This document shows, in pieces, positions 50,355 through 59,307 of a DNA stretch of 64,000 bases. The stretch is from assembly GCA_964386535.1 (NCBI GenBank), contig CAYLRY010000012.1:1-64000 (forward strand), given 5' to 3'. Origin of the DNA: CAYLRY01 sp964386535 (lineage in GTDB: Bacteria > Chloroflexota > Dehalococcoidia > Dehalococcoidales > UBA3254). A program made the position numbers and the translations under genes. A model generated the notes under the pieces. The model searched no databases and was not told the DNA's origin. It saw only the letters and a program-made list of their open reading frames with translations. The number at the start of each line of letters is the position of its first letter. Positions within the stretch are counted from its first letter, which is position 1.

Positions 50355-52235
50355 ATGCAAGCAGTGGAGAAACTCACCCTTACTTCGGATGCCCCGGGAA
50401 AAAGCATGTTCATGCTGGGCAACGAGGCGATTGCCCGTGGCGCCATTGAAGCTGGAATCCAGGTCATTGCTTCCTACCCGGGAACTCCTTCCAGTGAAAT
50501 CAGCGAAACCCTGATTAACTTATCTAAAGAACTAGGTTTCTACGGTGAATGGTCTGTCAATGAGAAGGTGGCCTTCGAGGTCGCTTTCGGAGCCTCCATG
50601 ACCGGCGTCAGGACTATGACCGCCATGAAACACGTGGGTCTAAATGTTGCACATGACCCATTAATGTCCGCCACTTATATGGGCACTATCGGCGGTATGG
50701 TGCTCGTTAATGCCGACGATCCTGGTCTTTGGAGCAGTCAGAACGAGCAGGATAACCGCTTTATTGCGGAACAGGCTTATTTGCCCGTTCTGGAGCCTTC
50801 TTCACCCCAGGAAGCCAAAGATATGACAGCCGCAGCTTTCGATCTTTCTGAAAAGTTCGGCCAGATCTTCATGCTGCGTTCCGTGACCCGCTTGAGCCAC
50901 GCCAGAGGCGATGTCAGGTTAGGTGAGATTAAAAAGGACAGGAAAAAAGGTGAGTTTATTAAAAACCAGCAGTTCATTTGCATGCCGGCCTGGGCCCGCA
51001 AGAACCGGGTGAAAATGATCGAGCGTTTTGCCATGATCAAAGCCGCTGTGGATGAGTTGCCCTTTAACCAGATTAACCTGGTAAAAGGCGCCCGGTTTGG
51101 AATTATTGCCTCCGGCATCTCATTTGCTTACGCTAAAGAAGCCCTCATCTGGCTGGGGCTGGAAGACAAAGTATCTTTGTTGAAAATCGGGACCCCGCAC
51201 CCTTTGCCTGAAAAACTGGTATGGCAGTTATTATCTTCAGTCCCCGAGGTCCTTGTTATTGAGGAACTTGAAGCCTTTGTACAAAATCATGTCAAGATCA
51301 TAGCCCAGGAACATGACCTCCATGTGAAGATTCACGGCAAGGATTTGGTCCCAACTGTGATGGAATTATCTACCCGTAAAGTGACTGAGGCCATTATACA
51401 ATTTACCGGGTCAAAGGCCCCCATTGACTTTGCTAAGATTGACTCCTTGCTTAAAGAAACCACGCCCATGCTGCCGGAAAGACCGCCCACCATGTGCGCC
51501 GGCTGCCCTCACCGCGCTTCCTTCCATGCCATCAATGTAGCCACCCGTAAGGTCAAAAAAGACCTGGGAGAAAAGGTATTAACCGGCGATATCGGCTGCT
51601 ATAGCCTGGGGGTTTACCCTCCGCTTAGCGCTTATGATACCGCTCTCTGCATGGGCTCCGGATTTGGTATTGCTGATGGGGTGGCCAGGGGTGTGGGAGT
51701 GCCCGTGGTAGGCCATGTAGGCGATTCTACTTTCTTCCACTCCGGCATCCCCGCCATGATCAACGCCGTCTTTAATAAAACAAAAGTGACTCTGGTGGTA
51801 CTGGATAACTCAGCCACCTCCATGACCGGCTTTCAACCCCATCCGGGGAGTCCAGGTAAGGACCAGGAAGGCATAAAGCCGGAAGACGTCGCCAGGGCCT
51901 GCGGGGTCAAATTTGTTGAAGTGGTGAACTGCTTTGATCTGAAAAAAACGGTAGATACCCTTGAAAGAGCCATCCGCTTTGATGGTCCATCAGTAATTGT
52001 TGCTCGCGGCTTATGCGCCATACTGGCACAGAGAGAGCGAAGGCAAAAAGGCGAAAAAACCGCCCTTTACACTGTGGACCCGAATACCTGTACAGACTGC
52101 CGGCTGTGCATAAATTCCATCGGCTGTCCGGCTATCGTAATTGAGAACGACCGTGTGGTTATTGATGCTTCTCAATGTGATGGCTGCGCCCTGTGCGTAC
52201 AGGTCTGCCCTACGGGAGCTATCAAAAAAATTTAA
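50355..52235 (+). CDS. iorA: indolepyruvate ferredoxin oxidoreductase, alpha subunit
   Basis: 626 residues. SMFMLGNEAIARGAIEAGIQVIASYPGTPSSEI opens the pyrimidine domain; MCAGCPHRASF and TGDIGCYSLG mark the TPP-binding half, with GDSTFFHSG and the NSATSMTGFQPHPG segment. The C-terminus has a ferredoxin domain with CTDCRLCINSIGCPAI and CDGCALCVQVCPTGAI. The enzyme decarboxylates aryl-pyruvates (indole-, phenyl- or hydroxyphenylpyruvate) to aryl-acetyl-CoA with ferredoxin reduction. The ATG touches the stop of the synthetase gene. Confidence 0.93.
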   Translation: MQAVEKLTLTSDAPGKSMFMLGNEAIARGAIEAGIQVIASYPGTPSSEISETLINLSKELGFYGEWSVNEKVAFEVAFGASMTGVRTMTAMKHVGLNVAHDPLMSATYMGTIGGMVLVNADDPGLWSSQNEQDNRFIAEQAYLPVLEPSSPQEAKDMTAAAFDLSEKFGQIFMLRSVTRLSHARGDVRLGEIKKDRKKGEFIKNQQFICMPAWARKNRVKMIERFAMIKAAVDELPFNQINLVKGARFGIIASGISFAYAKEALIWLGLEDKVSLLKIGTPHPLPEKLVWQLLSSVPEVLVIEELEAFVQNHVKIIAQEHDLHVKIHGKDLVPTVMELSTRKVTEAIIQFTGSKAPIDFAKIDSLLKETTPMLPERPPTMCAGCPHRASFHAINVATRKVKKDLGEKVLTGDIGCYSLGVYPPLSAYDTALCMGSGFGIADGVARGVGVPVVGHVGDSTFFHSGIPAMINAVFNKTKVTLVVLDNSATSMTGFQPHPGSPGKDQEGIKPEDVARACGVKFVEVVNCFDLKKTVDTLERAIRFDGPSVIVARGLCAILAQRERRQKGEKTALYTVDPNTCTDCRLCINSIGCPAIVIENDRVVIDASQCDGCALCVQVCPTGAIKKI

Positions 52236-52264
52236 TTTTACTTCCGAAATAAGGAGAGGATATC

Positions 52265-52870
52265 ATGGCGATTGCAGTTAAAGAGCTGAATGTCATCATC
52301 GCCGGCGTCGGCGGTCAGGGTGTAGTTCTGATGAGTGAAATCCTGGGCAATGCCGCCGTCAGAGACGGCCTGCGGGTAAGAGGCTCGGAGGTGCTGGGCA
52401 TGGCCCAGAGGGGCGGCTCGGTCTTCAGCAATATCCGTTTCGGAGAAGAGGTTTATGCACCGCTTTCTACTGATGGGCGGTGCGATGTCCTGGTAGCCAT
52501 CGAACCCAGTGAAGCCCTGCGCAATATTCAATATTTGAATAATACCAGCGTGGTTATTATGAATAACCGGAAGGTGGTTCCGGCCACAGTCTCCATGGGC
52601 AAAAGCACCTATCCTTCCATAGAGCAGATCGTAGACAAACTAAGGGGAGTAGCCGCTAAGGTAATAACCCTGGATGCCGTAGAGCTGGCTGAGAAGGCCG
52701 GCAACCGCCAGGCCACCAACGTGGTCATGCTGGGGGCTGCTTTCGGCTGCGGTAAAATGCCTATTAACCTAGAAACCGTGAAAGCTGTGATTTTAGAACG
52801 CGTCCCTGCCAGAGCGGCTGAAGCCAACATGAAAGCCTTTGATCTAGGATGGCAGGTCTGCGCGAAATAG
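52265..52870 (+). CDS. iorB: indolepyruvate ferredoxin oxidoreductase, beta subunit
   Basis: 201 residues. VIIAGVGGQGVVLMSEILGNAAVRDGLRVRGSEVLGMAQRGGSVFSNIRFG is the signature of the gamma-like subunit that pairs with IorA. It follows iorA by 29 bases with AAGGAGAGG upstream. Together they complete the aryl-pyruvate oxidoreductase. Confidence 0.92.
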   Translation: MAIAVKELNVIIAGVGGQGVVLMSEILGNAAVRDGLRVRGSEVLGMAQRGGSVFSNIRFGEEVYAPLSTDGRCDVLVAIEPSEALRNIQYLNNTSVVIMNNRKVVPATVSMGKSTYPSIEQIVDKLRGVAAKVITLDAVELAEKAGNRQATNVVMLGAAFGCGKMPINLETVKAVILERVPARAAEANMKAFDLGWQVCAK

Positions 52871-52889
52871 AATTAACTAAGGAAAAAAT

Positions 52890-52988
52890 ATGAAGCAAAA
52901 ACAACGCATCATCAACAGGAAACACCGCATTAAGGCACGGAAGCTTAAGAAAAAAGCTCAGCAATTGAAGGCGGCTGAAAAAAATTAA
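52890..52988 (+). CDS. 32-residue highly basic peptide
   Basis: Small open frame starting 19 bases after iorB behind AAGGA. About half of its residues are Lys or Arg, with the rest Gln, Ala, Ile and Leu, and no acidic residue except one Glu near the end. It is probably one helix. It may be a real nucleic-acid-binding micro-protein, but coding status rests only on the ribosome site and clean start and stop. Confidence 0.4.
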   Translation: MKQKQRIINRKHRIKARKLKKKAQQLKAAEKN

Positions 52989-53359
52989 TCTCGATCCCTG
53001 GAAGGCCGGGGGGTTGGGTAACTCCTTCGGCTTCCAGACGCCTCAAGGTTTAAACCTTGCATTCCATTTATCTTCTTACCGTAATTCTGGAAGAAGTCAA
53101 ACCTGCTATTTACGCAGTTTTATCCGTGTCTGTTCGCGCCAGTCATGATCATCAGAGATTCACAAATTAGACACTTAAAACCTTTTTATTCTGGCTATTT
53201 TTAAGCATTTTAAGGAGTATAGTGGAATCTCTCCTTATTGGAATTGAGCTTTATTGTTTCTTTATGCGCCAATATTCCATTTCTCAATATTATCCTCCCC
53301 AGCAAAATCACACGGTTTTTTCTTAATACCAAAATACTGCCTCTGATCTCTTTTTTTTC

Positions 53360-53387
53360 TTACACATTCCGCTCAATCTGTTATAAT
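53360..53387 (+). promoter_or_regulatory. promoter for ahcY-metK
   Basis: TTACAC (53360-53365), 16 bases, perfect TATAAT (53382-53387). Transcription would start near 53394, giving a 64-base leader. Confidence 0.6.
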
Positions 53388-53412
53388 ACATACCAGCCCC
53401 TTTTCTTGACTG

Positions 53413-53457
53413 AAAGGAGTATAATTAATGTAAATGCTTGCTTAAGGAGCGATATAA
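53413..53457 (+). promoter_or_regulatory. leader with start-stop (ATG-TAA) mini frames
   Basis: AAAGGAG (53414-53420) is followed by ATG at 53428-53430 and at once by TAA. A second mini frame, ATG CTT GCT TAA (53434-53445), ends inside the AAGGAG that serves the GTG start of ahcY at 53458. Two ribosome sites so close together may tune translation of ahcY. Confidence 0.4.
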
Positions 53458-54723
53458 GTGGTAACAACTAAAAATTATGATGTTAAAGACCTGACACTGG
53501 CGGAGACCGGTAGACAGCGTATTGAATGGGCTGCCCGGGAGATGCCGGTTCTGAGGCTGATCAGAGAGCGCTTTGCTAAGGAAAAACCATTGAAAGGCGT
53601 GCGCATTGCCGGCTGCCTGCATATCACCACCGAGACAGGCAACTTGGCCCTCACCTTGCAGGCAGGCGGGGCTGAGTTGATTCTCTGCGCCTCCAATCCT
53701 CTCAGCACCCAGGATGATGTAGCTGCCGCCCTGGTGGAATACGGTATTCCGTCTAACTGTATCAAGGGCGAAGATGAGCAGACCTACTATCAACATATTA
53801 AGACGGCTCTGGATCATGGCCCTCAATTGACTATAGATGACGGGGCTGATCTGGTTACCACGCTACATACACAGCGCCAGGACCTGATCAAGAACGTCAT
53901 TGGCGGTACAGAGGAGACCACCACAGGAGTGATCCGCCTGCGCAGTATGGAAAAAAATGGAGCTTTGAAATATCCCATTATTGCAGTTAACGATGCCCTA
54001 ACCAAGCACTTCTTTGATAACAGATACGGTACGGGACAGAGCACTCTGGACGGCATCACGCGGGCTACCAATATTCTCTGGGCGGGAAAAAATGTGGTTA
54101 TCGCAGGATACGGCTGGTGCGGCCGCGGCGTGGCTATGCGCGCCAAAGGCATGGGCGCCAAAGTGATCGTCACAGAAGTGGAACCGCTGAAAGCCCTGGA
54201 GGCAGTGATGGACGGCTACCAGGTGATGCCCATGGCGGACGCCGCCGGTATTGGCGACATATTTATAACACTAACCGGAGATCTGAATGTTATTGATAGA
54301 GCCCATTTTAACCTCATGAAAGACGGTGCTATCCTGGCCAACAGTGGACATTTCAATGTGGAAATCAACATCCCTGCTCTGGAGTCCATGTCAACCGGCC
54401 GCCGTACGGTACGGAGTTATGTGGAAGAATTTACTCTCCGCAATGGAAACCGGCTGTATTTATTAGGCGAAGGCCGCCTGATCAACCTGGCTGCGGCTGA
54501 AGGACACCCGGCCAGTGTTATGGACATGAGTTTTGCCAACCAGTCTTTATGCCTGGAACATATGATTAAAAACATGGGAAGCATCAAAGCCCAGGTCTAT
54601 CCTGTTCCCGAAAACATAGATAAAGAGATCGCCCGCCTGAAGTTAAAGTCCATGGGGATCAACATCGATACACTAACATCGGAACAGGAAAAATACCTTG
54701 CCGGTTGGGAGCAGGGAACCTGA
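53458..54723 (+). CDS. ahcY: adenosylhomocysteinase
   Basis: 421 residues. CLHITTETGNLALTLQAGGAEL, CASNPLSTQDDVAAAL, YGTGQSTLDGITRATN and AGYGWCGRGVAMRAKGMGAKVIVTEV are the hallmark substrate and NAD motifs; SGHFNVEI is also conserved. It splits S-adenosylhomocysteine to adenosine and homocysteine. It shares a direction and probably a transcript with metK. GTG start behind AAGGAG. Confidence 0.95.
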   Translation: MVTTKNYDVKDLTLAETGRQRIEWAAREMPVLRLIRERFAKEKPLKGVRIAGCLHITTETGNLALTLQAGGAELILCASNPLSTQDDVAAALVEYGIPSNCIKGEDEQTYYQHIKTALDHGPQLTIDDGADLVTTLHTQRQDLIKNVIGGTEETTTGVIRLRSMEKNGALKYPIIAVNDALTKHFFDNRYGTGQSTLDGITRATNILWAGKNVVIAGYGWCGRGVAMRAKGMGAKVIVTEVEPLKALEAVMDGYQVMPMADAAGIGDIFITLTGDLNVIDRAHFNLMKDGAILANSGHFNVEINIPALESMSTGRRTVRSYVEEFTLRNGNRLYLLGEGRLINLAAAEGHPASVMDMSFANQSLCLEHMIKNMGSIKAQVYPVPENIDKEIARLKLKSMGINIDTLTSEQEKYLAGWEQGT

Positions 54724-54807
54724 GAAAAATCAAATTAAAAACGCGTAATAATTAATTGAATTATTGATAATATTTTTAAGTCAATAATCTCGTGGGAGGG
54801 AATAAAT

Positions 54808-56034
54808 TTGGCTAATTGTTTTATGAGTTCTCATAAATACCTTTTCACTTCGGAATCCGTTACCGAAGGGCATCCGGACAAAATCTGCGACCAGATTTCT
54901 GATGGCATTCTGGACGCCATGATTAAGGATGATCCCTATTCTAGGGTTGCCTGTGAAACAGCAGTCACCAATGGACTGGCCATCGTTATGGGGGAAATTA
55001 CCACCAGGACTTACGTGGAAATACCGGAAATTGTCCGGAGTATCATTCGCGATATAGGCTATACTGATCCCGAGTACGGCTTTGAGTCCAAGTCCTGCGG
55101 GGTCATGGTTTCTATCAATAAGCAGTCCCCGGATATAGACCTGGGCGTGAGTAAAGCCAGAGAAGCTAAAGACGCCAGTGCTGATGAGCTTGACAGGACC
55201 GGAGCAGGAGACCAGGGTATGATGGTAGGTTTTGCCTGCAAAGAAACCCCTGAGCTAATGCCTTTGCCGGTGGCCCTTTCTCACAAACTGGCCATGCGCC
55301 TGGCTAAGGTCAGAAAAGAAAAACTGTTAAATTACCTGAGGCCTGACGGGAAATCCCAGGTTACGGTAGAGTACCGCTATGGCGCACCGGTTTATATCCC
55401 TTCTGTGGTTATCGGCGCCCAGCATGATCCTGATGTTACCCATGAAAAGATTACCGGTGACATCATAGAGCAGGTTATCAAACCGGTGATACCAGCCCAG
55501 TATATGGATAAAAACACGAAGTATTATGTAAACGCCACTGGCAGATTTGTAGTGGGAGGCCCTGCTTCGGATACCGGCTTTACAGGACGAAAAATCCTAG
55601 TGGACACTTACGGCGGCATGGCCCGCCACGGCGGAGGCGCTTTCTCAGGCAAAGACCCCACCAAGGTAGACCGTTCTGCTGCCTACATGGGACGTTATGT
55701 GGCTAAAAACGTAGTAGCGGCAGGCCTGGCCGACCGACTGGAAATCCAGATTGCTTATGTAATAGGAGTCGCTCATCCGCTCTCCATCTCTATCGAAACC
55801 TTCGAAACCCAAAAAGTGGATAATGATATAATACTGGACCTGATTCACAAGCATTTTGATTTCAGGCCTGAAGCCATTATCCGCACACTTGACCTGCGGC
55901 GTCCTATTTACCGTCAAACTGCTGCTTACGGGCATTTTGGACGGTTGGACGTGGACCTGCCCTGGGAGAGAACTGATAAAGCCGAAATTTTAAAGCAAGC
56001 AGCTTTTGGTAAAAAAGCCAGCTTACTAAAATAG
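54808..56034 (+). CDS. metK: S-adenosylmethionine synthetase
   Basis: 408 residues. FTSESVTEGHPDKICDQISDGILDA, GAGDQGMMVGFA, and GGGAFSGKDPTKVDRSAAYM are the diagnostic motifs. TTG 54808 is chosen because GGGAGGG lies 7 bases upstream; the internal ATG at 54823 is too far. It forms SAM from methionine and ATP. With ahcY it makes up a methyl-cycle pair; no methyltransferase is seen nearby. Confidence 0.95.
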   Translation: MANCFMSSHKYLFTSESVTEGHPDKICDQISDGILDAMIKDDPYSRVACETAVTNGLAIVMGEITTRTYVEIPEIVRSIIRDIGYTDPEYGFESKSCGVMVSINKQSPDIDLGVSKAREAKDASADELDRTGAGDQGMMVGFACKETPELMPLPVALSHKLAMRLAKVRKEKLLNYLRPDGKSQVTVEYRYGAPVYIPSVVIGAQHDPDVTHEKITGDIIEQVIKPVIPAQYMDKNTKYYVNATGRFVVGGPASDTGFTGRKILVDTYGGMARHGGGAFSGKDPTKVDRSAAYMGRYVAKNVVAAGLADRLEIQIAYVIGVAHPLSISIETFETQKVDNDIILDLIHKHFDFRPEAIIRTLDLRRPIYRQTAAYGHFGRLDVDLPWERTDKAEILKQAAFGKKASLLK

Positions 56035-56040
56035 ACAATT

Positions 56041-56072
56041 AAAAAGGGGGCTGACCACCCCCTTTTCCTTTT
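56041..56072 (+). terminator. terminator after metK
   Basis: AAGGGGG and CCCCCTT form a stem around CTGACCA, with A residues upstream and TTCCTTTT downstream. Confidence 0.75.
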
Positions 56073-56125
56073 GGATGGCAGGATCGCAGGCTTGTCACTG
56101 GAGAGATTTTTTCGGAGTTGTTAAC

Positions 56126-57574
56126 ATGACTACTAATCCCATTAAGTTCGGTACTGATGGTTGGCGGGCAGTCATTGCCCGTGAATTCACCTTTGACAAT
56201 GTGCAGATTTGCGCCCAGGGTGTGGCTGACTACCTGAAACAGACAGGCCAGGCGGGAAAGGGACTGGTAATTGGATATGATACCCGGTTTGCTTCTGAAG
56301 ACTTTGCCGCGGCTGCTGCCGGGGTAGTAGCCGCCAACGGCATTAAAGTCTATCTCAGTTGTAAAGCTATTCCTACTCCGGCTGTCAGTTACGGCGTTAC
56401 TGAAAGAAAAGCCGGCGCCGGTGTAGTAATTACAGCCAGCCATAATCCAGCCCGTTATAACGGCTTTAAGCTGAAATCAGAGGACGGCGCCAGCGCTCCA
56501 TCTGAAATGATTGAATCCGTGGAAAAAAACATCCGGCGCAGTCTGGATTCCCGTGAAATCCGTTCCCTGCCGCTGGAAGAAGCTCAGAGCCAGGGATTGA
56601 TAGAAGTTTTCGACTTCGATCCGTTGTATTTTAAGAGAATCGCCCAATTCGTGGATTTTGAACGCCTCAGGAACAGCGGGCTTAAAATTATAGTGGACTC
56701 CATGTACGGTGCCGGTTCTGGCTATTTTAAAGCCCTCCTTGGAGGCGGCCATGCTGACGTTTTGGAAATTAATAACGAACGCAATCCCTCTTTCCCCGGC
56801 ATCAACCCGGAACCTATTATGGTGAACCTGAAGAAGCTTTCAAACCGGGTCATGGCTGAAAACGCCGGCGTAGGGCTGGCTACAGATGGTGATTCCGACC
56901 GCATCGGCATAATGGATGAAAATGGAAAGTTCATCACCCAACTGGAGGTATTCGCTCTCCTGGCCCTGTATCTTCTGGAAACACGCGGCCAGCGCGGCGC
57001 CATCGTTAAAACGGTTACAGCCACCAGTATGCTTTACCGCCTGGGTGAGTTGTTTAACGTCCCGGTAATTGAAACCCCGGTCGGTTTCAAATATGTTGCC
57101 CCTGTAATGCTGAAGAAAAATGCCCTCATCGGTGGAGAAGAAAGCGGCGGCTACGGTTTCCGCGGGCATGTACCGGAAAGAGACGCCATTCTGGCAGGTC
57201 TCTATTTCCTGGACTTCATGGTCAGCACCGGCAAGACTCCCTCTCAATTAGTGGCATATCTTTTCAGCAAGGTCGGCCCGCATTATTACAACCGGCGCGA
57301 TTTCCACTTCCCCGAAACAAAACGGCAGAATATAATAGATGATATTCAAGAGCATAAACCGGCAGACCTGGACGGCTCAAAGGTAGTCCGGTTTGATACC
57401 GCAGATGGCTTCCGTTTTACCTCCCAGGATAATTCCTGGCTGTTGATGCGCTTTTCAGGCACTGAACCTCTTCTGCGTATTTATGTGGAAACAAGCAGCC
57501 CTGAGCGTGTGGAGAAAATACTGGATCTGGGGCAGGCAATTACAGGCGTTTTAAATTACAACAAAGGGGGTTAA
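56126..57574 (+). CDS. phosphoglucomutase/phosphomannomutase family protein
   Basis: 482 residues. IKFGTDGWRAVIAREFT is the N-terminal signature; the phosphoserine loop is GVVITASHNPARYNGFK; ATDGDSDRIGIMDENG binds the metal; GGEESGGYGFRGHVPERD is the sugar-binding loop; RFSGTEPLLRIYVE binds phosphate. All four domains are complete. It interconverts hexose 1- and 6-phosphates. ATG 56126 starts right at the conserved region; an earlier in-frame ATG would run into the metK terminator. Confidence 0.92.
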   Translation: MTTNPIKFGTDGWRAVIAREFTFDNVQICAQGVADYLKQTGQAGKGLVIGYDTRFASEDFAAAAAGVVAANGIKVYLSCKAIPTPAVSYGVTERKAGAGVVITASHNPARYNGFKLKSEDGASAPSEMIESVEKNIRRSLDSREIRSLPLEEAQSQGLIEVFDFDPLYFKRIAQFVDFERLRNSGLKIIVDSMYGAGSGYFKALLGGGHADVLEINNERNPSFPGINPEPIMVNLKKLSNRVMAENAGVGLATDGDSDRIGIMDENGKFITQLEVFALLALYLLETRGQRGAIVKTVTATSMLYRLGELFNVPVIETPVGFKYVAPVMLKKNALIGGEESGGYGFRGHVPERDAILAGLYFLDFMVSTGKTPSQLVAYLFSKVGPHYYNRRDFHFPETKRQNIIDDIQEHKPADLDGSKVVRFDTADGFRFTSQDNSWLLMRFSGTEPLLRIYVETSSPERVEKILDLGQAITGVLNYNKGG

Positions 57575-57576
57575 GC

Positions 57577-58647
57577 TTGGCAAATCAGATAAATCTGGAT
57601 AGTCCTGAGATTTACCGGCAGTTGGATGCCGAGGGCATGCTGGCGCATCTGCACAATTTCCCCCGTCTTTGCCGGCAGGCCTGGGAAATGACTCTGAACC
57701 TGGCTTTTCCTGAGGCTTATAAAAATATCAACAAGATACTGGTGCTGGGCATGGGCGGTTCAGCCATAGCTGGAGATCTGGTAGCCGGTCTGGTTGCCGA
57801 AGAAGCCAGGATACCCATCCTGGTCTGCCGTGACTACGGGCTGCCGGGCTATGTGGATGCTGGCACCCTGGTGATTGCATCCAGCTATTCGGGCATGACC
57901 GAAGAAACGCTAACGGCTTTTTCACAGGCATTGAAGATGCCTGCCTTGAAACTGGCGGTTACTACAGGAGGGCAATTAAAGGACCTCTGTGAAAAAGAAA
58001 AGATTCCCCTGATCAGCTTTGACTATAGGTCACAACCGCGGGCTGCTTTGCCTTTTTCCTTTTTTATCCTCCTGGGACTTTTTCAAAAACTGGGTGTGAC
58101 CGCTGATCAGTCCGCGGCCGTGGAAGAAACGTTAAAAAATCTGTCTCAATTAGCCTCAGGTATTGATGAAAAAATTCCCTTTGAACACAATAAAGCAAAA
58201 GAACTGGCATATAAGCTGGCAGGCCGTCTGGTAGTTGTTTACGGTTCAGGAGTGACAACCGAGGTTGCCCACCGCTGGAAAACCCAGCTTAACGAGAACA
58301 GTAAGATCACTGCCTTCTATGAGTTTCTTCCAGAACTGAACCATAATGCTGTGGTGGGGTACCACCTGCCGCCCGAAATAATCAGCCGTACAAGTGTGGT
58401 ATTCCTGTCTTCTTATCTTTTAAATGACCGCATCCGCCTGCGTTACCAGATAACCCAAAAATTGCTGAAACAGGCGGGTATTGATTTCTATGATCTACAT
58501 GGTGAAGGCAGTAGTTCTTTAAGCCAGATGATGACACTCGTACTGATGGGGGATTTTGTAAGCTATTACCTGGCGCTGATAAACCGGGTGGAACCAACGC
58601 CGGTTACAGATATTGCTTTCCTTAAAAACGAGCTGGCGAAAAACTGA
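57577..58647 (+). CDS. bifunctional phosphoglucose/phosphomannose isomerase
   Basis: 356 residues. Two SIS domains: KILVLGMGGSAIAGDLVAGL and VIASSYSGMTEETLTAF in the first, LVVVYGSGVTTEVAHRWKTQLNENSK and FLPELNHNAVVGY in the second. The ELNHN motif is typical of the PGI/PMI branch first known from Archaea. It starts with TTG two bases after the mutase stop, behind AAAGGGGG, and forms an operon with it: mannose/glucose 6-phosphate interconversion next to the mutase. Confidence 0.9.
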   Translation: MANQINLDSPEIYRQLDAEGMLAHLHNFPRLCRQAWEMTLNLAFPEAYKNINKILVLGMGGSAIAGDLVAGLVAEEARIPILVCRDYGLPGYVDAGTLVIASSYSGMTEETLTAFSQALKMPALKLAVTTGGQLKDLCEKEKIPLISFDYRSQPRAALPFSFFILLGLFQKLGVTADQSAAVEETLKNLSQLASGIDEKIPFEHNKAKELAYKLAGRLVVVYGSGVTTEVAHRWKTQLNENSKITAFYEFLPELNHNAVVGYHLPPEIISRTSVVFLSSYLLNDRIRLRYQITQKLLKQAGIDFYDLHGEGSSSLSQMMTLVLMGDFVSYYLALINRVEPTPVTDIAFLKNELAKN

Positions 58648-58667
58648 ATGACCCTGTGAAGCCGGAA

Positions 58668-58701
58668 GGCCGGGCTGCATTTTTTCAGCCCGGCCTTTTT
58701 T
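58668..58701 (+). terminator. rho-independent terminator
   Basis: GGCCGGGCTG, loop CATTTTTT, CAGCCCGGCC, then TTTTTT. A perfect 10-bp stem with a clean T-run. Confidence 0.9.
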
Positions 58702-58864
58702 ATACCTCCTAGCCGAAGTTTACTACAAAATATTATGTTAACTGGTGATTCAGCCTCAAACAAGGCGGGAAGTGTTCCATTTTTTGGCTATCGATGATGT
58801 ATGGCTAATTGTAGTCCCCCATATAAATAGTATACACTTGACAATATTCCTGAACTGTAAATCC

Positions 58865-59219
58865 TGGTTCCCGGTCCACTCTCTCTTCCCAAAGACGATT
58901 GGAAGGTGCTGGCTGATCGCACTGAAGAATTGCTTTCCGGTCAATAGGCCTTCACCACTCCCCCAGATAACATAGAAACCCTGGCGCAGCATTGTGCTCA
59001 GATGATACGATAAAAGGAAATGCAGAGTCTGCCTGAGGCAGAAAAACTTCCTGTTGACTGGCAAAGGGGGGACATGAATGCTATCACGCCGGGACGATCG
59101 AGAACCAATAGCGGGGAGTCTCTGGGCTATAGTGCCTTTGAAAAATCAGGCTTTCCCTATGTGTTGGCCACTCTGGGGTTGAACTCGGAACAAATTCAAC
59201 AGGCAGCCCCAAAATCCGC
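58865..59219 (+). pseudogene. IS1634-like transposase remnant (N-terminal part)
   Basis: Reading in one frame from about 58875 gives LSLPKDDWKVLADRTEELLSGQ, stop, AFTTPPDNIETLAQHCAQMIR, stop, KEMQSLPEAEKLPVDWQRGD and then SLGYSAFEKSGFPYVLATLGLNSEQIQQAA. The order (LPxxxW..LA.R.EELLSGQ, then ETLAQ, then G..A...LG.P..L..LGL) is that of the N-terminal region of IS1634-type transposases. Two in-frame stops, a likely frameshift upstream and loss of the DDE domain show it is dead. The remnant ends where the dispersed repeat begins. Confidence 0.55.
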
Positions 59220-59307
59220 CTTTAGCTAATTTCAAACAGACATAAGGTTTCTTCACCAAACCGGTGAAGATGCTCAGGCTCGTTTAGCTTCGTTTGACGA
59301 TGAATTG
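59201..59307 (-). repeat. fourth copy of the ~107-bp dispersed repeat
   Basis: Read on the minus strand it runs ATTCATCGTCAAACGAAGC, TAAACGAGCCTGA, CTTCACCGGTTTGGTGAAG, TGTCTGTTTGAAATTAG, GGCGGATTTTGGGG, matching units 1 and 2 at 291-503 along their whole length. The inner hairpin CTTCACC..GGTGAAG is stronger here. Its first 30 or so bases form the 3' end of the IclR gene. Confidence 0.75.

Larger units (their letters stand above)
52989..53457. other. intergenic region upstream of ahcY
   Basis: 469 bases without a gene. No SAM or SAH riboswitch could be recognised. It contains CAAGGTTTAAACCTTG (53043-53058), a perfect 16-bp palindrome, the promoter at 53360-53387 and two mini open frames just ahead of ahcY. 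Confidence 0.5.

Noticed and set aside
52989..53457. SAM or SAH riboswitch upstream of ahcY-metK
   Set aside because: I searched by eye for the expected conserved stems and found none; only a palindrome and a promoter are visible. A covariance-model search would settle it.
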